A stretch of 64,000 bases of DNA, taken from contig NC_071354.1 of assembly GCF_943734655.1 (NCBI RefSeq), forward strand, positions 43,377,744-43,441,743. Direction: 5' to 3'. The position numbers were made by a program, and so were the translations under genes. The notes beneath the pieces were generated by a model. The model searched no databases and had not been told where the DNA came from. It was given only the letters and a program-made list of their open reading frames with translations. The DNA is from Sabethes cyaneus. Taxonomy: Eukaryota; Arthropoda; Insecta; Diptera; Culicidae. Below, piece by piece: positions 56,401 to 64,000 of this stretch (positions are counted from its first letter, which is position 1; each line of letters opens with the position of its first letter).

Positions 56401-58387
56401 CCAGTCCGTTGCCCGTTCCAGTCTCCTGTTCAACAGTGCGCCTTTCAAGTGCCGACCTTATTCCAACCCATTTTTTATTGCCGTTTGTCAAATTAAACAA
56501 CCAGTTTTCGGGTGTAATTTGTTAATACACTTATTATGTTTACCTACTGTCATATTCGTATTCCCACTTGCCCCGGGGTACCTTATAGCAAATATAAATG
56601 CAATGCGGGTTATACAGCAAACACCCGAGCGATATCACAATAAATCATCGATACTGGTCGCAGTGATGAGTCCATCCAGGAAAAAAATGGGCAGAACATC
56701 TCGTTCGAAACAAGTCGAACGAAATAAAAGATTCGTTCGAAATACAGAATATAGGGGTGTTAATTCGCACTTTAGCGGGGCAAACGGAAACTATTTTCCC
56801 GCTGAAGTTTTTTTGCAAGAAGTAATTAAAATCAATAAGTAATGGCACTCTTTTAGTGTAATTCATGTCAAAAATGGTTCTCACCTAGGGGCTGTTATCC
56901 GAGGCTACATTTCAAAGGGTGGCCACTGAAGATATTTCAAATAGAAAAAAATCCTATGCCAAACGTCTTGCCAATACTACACATTGCCTACGGGCTATTC
57001 TTTCAAATTCTGACAATGCATATAAATTGATCCTAACACTGCTTTCTATTATCTACAATTTTTTATTCAACAACTTCCTTTCTTTAGTAATAATTTATAC
57101 TCAATATATATTTTTTCAGCTTGTATAAGAGGAAAATAATAATAAAAAAGCTGAAAGTAACATCCCTTACCAGCTTCGAATTTTAGGTGCTACTCGCAGG
57201 CGTAATAAGAGTGTATACCCCACTGATCGGCGGCTCGATTGTTTCCTACTTTGCTTTAGAAAACCGCCCGAGCTTAACTTTGAAACTGAACCTGTCTGAC
57301 CAGTCTGACAGCCAGAACGGATTGTCCAGAAAGAATATCTCCGATTACAAGGAGAAACATTACTCGAATAAAATAAGCGATCACCGTTTCTTACTAGCTA
57401 ACATTTTTTTTAGTTTGAATCACCATCGATTCTTTCATTATCTTAACATTAATCACAATGAGAATTGTTTAATCTAGAGGGATTTATCTTCAAATCTTTC
57501 GTTTTCAACTGTTTTCGTTAACGATAGTAATTTCTCTAGGCGTTAAAAGTCGACAAAAATGTTATAAAACATTAAAAAAAACATACGTGTTGCATTATAA
57601 GGTGAGATGAGATCGAAACAAAAAAAAACAAAAGTGATTATCATATGTGTTAACACCCACAGTGCATGATCTGTGAAACAAAAACACACCGATTTAGCAC
57701 AGCAACACAATTTGCACAGCGCGTAATTTGAAAATTATTTCGGAACGAAAATGGAATACACGGGCGATGATTTATATGGAGTAACTTGCGGCTTGAAACG
57801 TGTTTAATAAGCTGATTTCGAGCATGCAACTCATATGGCTCAGGCCCCTAAGCGTCGATGCGTGATGTGTGGTGCCTAACTGAACTTACTAGCTTAATTA
57901 GCGTAAATTGTTCTACCATCTAGCGTGTGCAAGTGCAGTTTTCAGTTTCAATTGTGACTTATGGAGTTTTCTATTATAAACGGATGTTTAGTACTAGAGA
58001 TAATGTTTTTTTTTAAAGGCTTCGAATCATTCCCGAATATTTTTCACTTGTTCGAATTTTCATTTACCATTGCGAAGCATGAAAGAGCTTTCGTGATGCA
58101 CGTTTTTAGTGTAATAATTGTGTTTCTTCCCTGAATTGCAGTGAACTCTCCTGACGTTATGAAAAATCCGATTGTAACCAATATTTTGCGCTATTTCACA
58201 CACACAGCCATTAGCAGGCGTGCGAAAGATTTTGTGAACTGTTTATATGTATGAACTAGTCGAATGTGTATGAATGTTAAACAACAGAATCTTTGCGTAT
58301 CCTAAAAATGTAAAAAAATATATGAGTTATAAAAACGTGATGGATTTATGAAAAGTGTCGTAGGTTCGTTCGAATAAAACAGATCGA
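56401..58387. other. Sequence without recognised genes, possibly Kelch gene 3' flank
   Basis: A plus frame at 56357-56842 and another at 57187-57477 have no recognisable domain. The part above 57500 is low in repeats and may belong to the 3' flank of the Kelch gene on the minus strand. Confidence 0.4.
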
Positions 58388-58393
58388 TTTATT
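58388..58393 (-). terminator. Possible poly(A) signal of the Kelch gene
   Basis: TTTATT on plus reads AATAAA on minus, about 190 bases beyond the TAA at 58580. It is the first perfect hexamer I see downstream of the stop. Use is not shown. Confidence 0.35.
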
Positions 58394-58579
58394 AGTATCG
58401 GTAGTGGTAGTGGAATATTAGCAGCAACAAAAGGTAAAACTGTCTAGCAAAATATTATTCGACATTGCTGGAAAAATTAAAAAAAAAACATGAACAAAAG
58501 TTCTCAACAAGCGGCAAATCTTGAGGGAAGGCAAAATAAAAAAAAATACAACAGTAGCAAAAAAAAAAGCAAAGCGTAT

Positions 58580-58771
58580 TTACCACATATAGTTCTCGGT
58601 TTGCGGGGCTCTCATGACTCCAACGCCACCCCCAAGTCGTCGATAGTTCATACAACCGCACAGGCGCCACTGGTTCGTTTCCGGATCGTACACTTCGATG
58701 GTTTTCAGATAGGCGGTACCGTCGAAGCCGCCCACAGCGTACAGCTGACCGTTCACCACGGCAAGACCGAC
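58580..58771 (-). CDS. Terminal coding exon of a BTB-Kelch protein (KLHL20/diablo-like repeat)
   Basis: The exon starts after the acceptor TCCCTGCTAG|GTCGGT and stays open for 63 codons to TAA. It reads [20 protein letters not shown], then [39 protein letters not shown] and YMW. This is a complete Kelch blade: the Gly-Gly pair, the spaced Tyr and the Trp are all present, and the next strand closes the propeller. Family knowledge: such proteins pair a BTB/BACK region with a six-blade Kelch propeller and act as substrate adaptors of Cullin-3 ubiquitin ligases, or bind actin. The blade resembles that of KLHL20/diablo most, but the C-terminal APQTENYMW is not the ending I recall for diablo, so the orthology is open (ring-canal Kelch is an alternative). 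The intron phase is 0. No other exon of the gene is in the 5.2 kb upstream, which is filled with BEL and RTE relics. Confidence 0.85.
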
Positions 58772-59219
58772 CTAGCAGGGATGCCCCCAGGAAAAAAATT
58801 TTGATTTAATAGTGTTCTTTACTGAATGGGATCATGGAAATAACCTATATTTTATAAACCTGTAGCTTTTACCGACACTTTTTGAGGACACTCGGGTCAA
58901 TTGTACTAGTTATTGTAATGCTAACAAATACGCATTTCGATTACAGCTCGAGTTCAATTTGAAAAACACAAAACAAATATTCATTTTTTCCTTTCTTTAA
59001 TTTCAGATAAGACGCTCAACAAAAGAATAGTTTCCAGTGAACGATACCGACTGCTGCACTTCAACTATATTACAAGGATGTTCGTGGCAATAGTAGTATT
59101 GTGTTGACCGAAAGCTGATTTAACAACAGTTTTTAGTTATTTTTATTTAACCATCCTCGACTACGTCATACAGATTGCTGCTTTAAAAACTAATTTAGAA
59201 CTCTTGATGCTGAACACAG
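58772..59219. other. Start of the large Kelch-gene intron (minus strand)
   Basis: The sequence next to the acceptor (minus strand) has the T-rich run AAAATTTTTTTCCTGGG before CTGCTAG. No coding exon was recognised up to the BEL remnant. Confidence 0.5.
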
Positions 59220-61136
59220 TTTTAGACAACGTAACCCCGAAGCAGTCGTCTCCCTAATTAAAACCGCAGTTCTTCTGAATTCCACGAACCCCGGGGAAGG
59301 TACGTTCTGGTTTGGGATACCGCAACTGTAGACGGAATATCACTGAACGGTGAGCTATTGTCAGGACCCGATATGCTGCAATCCGTCCCAACAATGATCA
59401 ATCGTTTTCGAGAATGACGCATTGCTTTCGGCAGCGTTATACAAAAGGTGTATCACCGGATTCGAATCCGATCCAAAGACAAGCCGTCCCAGAGAGAGGT
59501 TCCTCTTCCATGCGTTCTTCGCTGACGCGCCAAAGGTGCCCATAATGAACGTCGCTGCCTTCGCGTCTATGCGCTCTCCGTGTTCAGCTCATTTCATAAA
59601 GAACCATAGCGCGTCTGAGTTTGCGGAGGATCTTTGTGAAGCTGCGGTAGCAGTAGTAAATAATCACTGCGTACATGCTGACTCTGTGCAGTCAGATGAC
59701 TAGGGATGTAAAATGCATTCACTCCTGCGGTGGGTTCTACATTAGGAATTGGGTATCAAACTCACCGAAGTTTCTGCAAAACATAGGAAAGTCGGCTCAA
59801 AAGCCTGTTCACTTCAATCGAGACAAAGTTACGATGGTCGAACGTGTGCTGGGATTATTTGGGATCGAATTGAAGATATTTTTCGCTTTTCCACAACCGT
59901 GCAGGATGAATATCAGCCTGCAATCCTGGGAGGCGAAAGGCCAACGAAGCGTATAGTATTGAGCTGCGTGATGTCAAATTGTCGCAATCAAGGTGTCGCG
60001 AAGTTACTTCGGGGATGCCAAGTTCGACAACATCGAAAACCTCCAGCTCCACATCCTGACGGGCGCAAGCAAGGGGGTCTATAGTTGCGTCGCCTCCCTT
60101 TGTGTGAGAGTGAACGGTGAGGTAAATGGTGTTCTAGTGGCAAGTCGGGTGGAGATAACTCCCCTGAAACCGACCTCCGTTTCGCGGCTGCAGTTGCAAG
60201 CGGTTGTTTTGGGTAGGAGGATGACCACAGTAGTGCGGAAAAGTCATTCGTTCAACATTAGTCGACAATCCTTCTGGACATCGGAGAAATCCTAACCTTT
60301 AGTTAGTTTCCGGAGTGTGGCACTGGATCCCCACGAAGTTAAAAGTGGCGAAATGGGCACAGGATCCAGAAATGAGCGCCAGCATTTGGTTCAACATCCC
60401 GGAATTCATGGGCACTCCCAGCTGCAGTATTGATATCCAGTTTCTGCCAAAATGTAGAAGAAATGTAAAGGGATTGCCGCTACAGACGATGAGAGTCCAG
60501 GACAGGCGGAGGTACTGTTTGTTTATTTGTTTCAATCAGCTATCTGACTTAATAAAATCTTAATAAATGCACGTCAAATTTATAACATTTGAACTTTTTA
60601 GTTTCGCCACAATTTTTGCGTTGATTCGTCAAAAAAATCAAATAAGTCCTCTACCATTTCGAAGATCCTGCCGCATGCGGTGATGGGTTCCTGATATCCA
60701 AACGATGTGCGGTGGTAAGGGGTTTGTTGCGAGAACGCTGCGACGCCCGAAAGTTCAGTCGTGACAAACGCTTCTGTTGAATCAACATTACCATTAATTA
60801 ATCTATACCTATAAAAATGGATTTCTGTCTGTGTGTCTGTCCGTATGTTCCTTATAGAGTCGAGAACTACTGAACCTATCGGCGTCAAAATTTGCATGTA
60901 GAGGTTTTAGGGGCCGGGGAAGGTTCTTATGATGGTTAGAGACCCCTCCACCCGCTAAGAGGGGGGGGGGGGAGGTATAAGGCCCGTGGTAAGGGGTTGA
61001 CGATACAATCATGTCTCATGATCATCCGTCGTTTCATCAACTATCGCGGACCTCCTTTGGAGTTTTTCTCTGTCAACGGGACGAATTTCAAGGGAGCGAG
61101 CAGAGAGATAGCGACACAGAGGCAGGATTATAGTTT
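59220..61136 (+). pseudogene. BEL/Pao retrotransposon pol remnant
   Basis: Plus-strand pieces in several frames follow a BEL/Pao pol protein in order. RT: LNGELLSGPDMLQSVPTMIN, then NVAAFASMRSPCSAHFIKNH and NNHCVHADSVQSDD near 59670, where the catalytic YVDDYVDS box is ruined. Thumb: GGFYIRNWVSNSPKFLQNIG, TMVERVLGL, TKRIVLSCVMS. RNase H: SYFGDAKFDNIENLQLHILT, TGASKGVYSCVASL, LKPTSVSRLQLQAVVLGRRM, SFNISRQSFW and VWHWIPTKLKVAKWAQDPEM. An integrase piece, IIRRFINYRGPPLEFFSVNG with TNFKGASREI, lies at 61020-61110. LTRs, gag and protease are not seen. Segment 60540-60985 between the domains is unrelated or unrecognised and contains a repeat end. It lies in the presumed Kelch intron. Confidence 0.8.
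60800..60973 (-). repeat. 3' end of the 143 bp array family, reverse orientation
   Basis: ATCTATACCTATAAAAATGG, TTTCTGTCTGTGTGTCTGTC, GAGAACTACTGAACC, AGAGACCCCTCCACCCGCTA is the reverse complement of the 3' end of the elements at 18971-21625 and 45577-47712. It breaks off at the G-run (60960-60973), so only the terminal segment is present, inserted in the BEL remnant. Confidence 0.8.
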
Positions 61137-61149
61137 GTAAAAAGCGGTG

Positions 61150-64000
61150 AATTTAACGTTGGAGACACCAAGCCAGTGGATCCACCCAGAAATGATCCAT
61201 CAGTGTAAAGCATATTATTGCTGTTGATATTTCCTATCGAAGCGCTAACGTTGACTCGGACCACTACCTAGTGATGGTTAAGATGCGCCCAAGACTCTCC
61301 TTTATGAACAACATCGGTACTGACGCCAGCCTCGGTTAGATCTCGCGCGGCAGAAGCAGCCAGACGTAGCAGCAAACTACGCGCATTCACTCGAAGCTCC
61401 GCTGCATGTGGCCCGGAATCAGCGGAACGATTGGTTTGACGATGACATGCGCGAGAAAAATAGAATGATCGAATTCGTAGAGTCCATTCTTGTAAATAGT
61501 TTCGACACGCCTGAGGACCGCAGCTTAAATAATAACGTTTTGAAGTTTTACTACACATTCTACGAAATATGTAGTCGACATGCTCCCATAACATTATCAC
61601 GTTACAAGTCAAGTCAAGAACAAAGTATCCCGAATGGTTTGACATGGCACTGATACGTTTGCACAAAGCAAAGAAGAAGAAAGCGTACAACCGATTCAAA
61701 AAGCACAATGAAAACGACCATTTGGAATATAAACGACACACCGCCAAGTATATACTGCATACCTTGCAAAGGTTCAAAATAGTATAAAAACTAATGCAAA
61801 AAGATTCAGGAAATTTATCAATTTTATATATTTATTTATTCAACATCAACAGACTACAATTGTCCTAATGATGGTTTCTTATACTATTACTAATCACATG
61901 GCAAAAGGAAGTGCAGAAGCAAACCGCTTCAAATCAAGCGCCGCTAAGGTTTTCGCTGACTTTTCCAAATCAATATATCCCGCAGAGGGTAATAATGAAT
62001 ATTGTCCTCGCCAGGAAACTACAACGAAGGAATCTATCACTTTCACCGAAGAGGAAATTAAGCGTGGATTGCGTTCACTTGATCCAACCAAGTCATCTGG
62101 TCAGGATGGGATGCCTAATAAACTATTAAAAAGTGTTGCAATTCGTTAGTTATTCCGCTGACCAAATTATTTAACTCATCGCTAGCAGCAGGAAACTTTC
62201 CCAGTCCATGGACAATCTTACGGCTAACACCAATTCATAAAAAGGGATCTAAATTGAGAGCAGAAAATTATAGGGGGGTGGTTATTTTATCCGCGATCCC
62301 GAAACTGTTTGAAGCACTTGTTTATAGTAAGTTATACTCAGTAGTAGAGAATTGGATACTGCCAGCTCAACACGGATTCTTCAAGCGTCGATCAGTGGTT
62401 ACAAATTTGTGTGAGCTCACCACAAGTCATAGAATGGGTGAAAACGGATTACCAAGTTAATTGCGTGTATACAGACATGACGAAGGACTTCGATCTTGTA
62501 GGAATTCAGGAAGTGTTGAGCGCGGTAGCGCATGCTGGCATTGGTGATTCGTTGATGAGGTGGATCCATTTCCATATATATTAGTATAAAAGGTGCATGT
62601 TCCGAACCATATACTGTAACGTCAGGGGTACCGCAAGGTAGTCATTTGGGACCACTTCTGTTCTTCATACTAATGAGTGAGCTACCTAACTTAATCAACA
62701 ATGCTTGTATATTAATTTACGCGGACGATGTGAAGCTTTTTTATCCAGTTAGAAAAAGGGAGGATTGCTTAATGCTCCAAAGTGACCTGCAAGTTTTTTG
62801 ACAATTCTGTTGTAGATGCAAACTACAAATCAATCACGAAAAATGTTCTACAATAACGTTTACCCGTTGTTCGAGCCCAGTTGTATTCGATTATACCTCA
62901 GATGGAAATGTGATAAAGAGGATAAGTAAGGTTAAAGAGGATGATGGATGAGGAAAACGCTGCGCGGGCGGCCAAGATACGCAGGGCCACACGTCAGAAC
63001 GTGTAAAGACACAAATAGAAGAAGATGCAGCGAAACCAAATCTTTCGGGAGAAAAAGCGCTACCTGGAAGAGCAAGAATATGCAGAGTTGGAGCGGCTGC
63101 ATCGTTCTCAGGATACGCGAAAGTTCTACCAGAAACTGAACGGATCCCGCAAAGGCTTTGTGCCGCGAGCCGAAATGTGCCGGGATAAGAATGGCAGTAT
63201 TCTGACGGACGATCGTGAGGTGACCGATACGTGGAAGCAGCACTTCGACGAACACCTGAATGACGTCCAGGCGGAGAACCATGGCGGCGGTGAAAGCGAT
63301 TTCGACGATGCAACAAACGGGGAAGAGGTGCCAGCCCCAACGATAGGCGAAGTTAAGGAGGCCATCATGCAGGTAAAGAACAAGTCAGCTAAGAAAGATG
63401 GCATCGGAGCGGAGCTTATTAAAATGGGACCAGAAAAGCTGGCCGTTTGTATGCACCGGCTAATTATTAGAATTTGGGAAACAGAACAGCTACCGAAGGA
63501 GTGGAAAGATGGGTTTATCTGCCCGATCTATAAAAAGGGCGACAAGCTGGACTGTGAGAACTATCGAGCAATCACCGTTCTCAATGCCGCCTATAAAGTG
63601 CTGTCCCAAATCATTTTCCGCCGTCTATCACCAATTGCGAATAGATTTGTGGGAACTTATCAAGCCGGCTTCGTCGAAGGTCGATCTACAACGGATCAAA
63701 TATTTACACTGCGGCAAATCCCCCAAAAGGGCCGTGAATACAGAGTTCCCACACATTATTTGTTCGTTGACTTCAAAACCGTATACGATACCATCGACCG
63801 GAAAGAGCTATGGAAAATCATGAACGAGAACAGCTTCCCCAGAAAGCTCATCAAACTAATTAAATCTATGATGAATGGTACACAGTGCTGTATTCGGATT
63901 TCGGGTGGATTGTCAAGTTCATTCGAATCACACAGAGGGCTTCGTCAAGGTGAATATGAATATCTTTCATGCCTGCTGTTCGACATAGCGCTACAAGGTG
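61150..64000 (+). pseudogene. JAM1-like RTE element, runs off the window end, split by an insertion
   Basis: Plus strand: the end of the endonuclease is YRSANVDSDHYLVMVKMRPR near 61260, then ARNQRNDWFDDDMR at 61408. After an insert the element resumes at about 62936 with RMMDEENAARAAKIRRATRQ. From 63030 the frame is long and good: KRYLEEQEYAELERLH, GSILTDDREVTDTWKQHFDE, EVKEAIMQVKNKSAKKDGIG, WKDGFICPIYKKGDKLDCEN, YRAITVLNAAYKVLSQIIFR, YQAGFVEGRSTTDQIF. It continues with LFVDFKTVYDTIDRKELWKI, where the catalytic motif keeps its Asp, and ISGGLSSSFESHRGLRQG at the window edge. One frameshift near 63700 and a stop at 63018 are visible. The catalytic YADD box lies beyond the window. Confidence 0.8.
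61465..62935 (+). pseudogene. CR1/Jockey-type retrotransposon fragment inserted in the RTE copy
   Basis: The frame changes family at about 61465. It then reads NNNVLKFYYTFYEICSRHAP, YNRFKKHNENDHLEYKRHTA, ESITFTEEEIKRGLRSLDPT, KSSGQDGMPNKLLK, SPWTILRLTPIHKKGSKLRA, ENYRGVVILSAIPKLFEALV, PAQHGFFKRRSVVTNL, the TDMTKDFD catalytic motif, GVPQGSHLGPLLFFILMSEL and LIYADDVKLFYPVRKREDCL. These are consecutive motifs of a Jockey-superfamily pol between endonuclease and thumb. Frameshifts at 62150, 62450 and 62580 break it. Both ends are truncated. GATGA occurs near both junctions, but a target duplication is not certain. Confidence 0.7.

Noticed and set aside
58490..58804. Plus-strand frame of 104 codons
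   Set aside because: It is the antisense shadow of the Kelch exon on the minus strand.

Overview
The window is eukaryotic, AT-rich, and almost wholly made of transposable elements. Several things point to a mosquito, probably a culicine such as Aedes: RTE (JAM1-like), LOA/Lian-like, CR1/Jockey-like and BEL/Pao retroelements, tRNA-derived SINEs, and many MITEs and foldback elements (three of the latter end in GCACAGTGGTCC). The species is an inference from these families; no search was possible. Most open frames are short and are shadows or relics.

Host genes are few. The clearest is the terminal coding exon of a BTB-Kelch family protein (58580-58771, minus), whose upstream exons must lie beyond an intron of more than 5 kb that is full of retroelements. 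The most interesting are two small paralogous two-exon genes on the minus strand (32138-32546 and 42479-42883). Each encodes one C2H2 zinc finger, a conserved proline-rich linker, an intron at the same codon, and an Asp/Gly/Cys-rich tail with ten cysteines. I do not recognise this family. In the second copy a one-base difference breaks the frame from the ancestral acceptor, but an AG 25 bases downstream would restore it.

Layout: 0.3-0.4 kb SINE; 1.6-3.9 kb long foldback element with a nested palindromic element; 3.9-4.7 kb dead mariner; 4.7-10.2 kb nothing recognised except microsatellites; 10.3-12.6 kb second foldback with nested MITE; 12.6-12.9 kb RTE relic; 16.3-17.8 kb third foldback; 19.0-21.6 kb array of ~143 bp units; 21.6-25.2 kb a SINE and unique sequence; 25.4-29.7 kb RTE relics broken by a hAT MITE and another insert; 30-32.1 kb unique sequence; 32.1-32.6 kb zinc-finger gene 1; 33.56-35.89 kb LOA-type element with a perfect 14 bp target duplication; 36.1-37.0 kb TTAA element with a nested MITE; 37.2-37.5 kb near-perfect palindrome; 37.7-40.2 kb second RTE-type element; 42.5-42.9 kb zinc-finger gene 2; 44.6-47.9 kb composite TIR element carrying a second 143 bp array; 48-51.2 kb LOA tail, SINE and RTE relics; 51.9-52.9 kb repeat split by a retroelement tail; 53.35-55.72 kb Harbinger-like element (TSD TTA) inserted in an RTE relic and itself hosting a nearly intact CR1/Jockey-type reverse transcriptase; 58.6-58.8 kb Kelch exon; 59.2-61.1 kb BEL/Pao pol remnant; 61.15-64.0 kb RTE copy running off the window end and split by a Jockey-type fragment.

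Because several insertions can be compared with an uninterrupted copy in the same window, or carry intact target duplications, the order of many transposition events can be read directly. Apart from the Kelch exon and the zinc-finger pair I see no functional gene.
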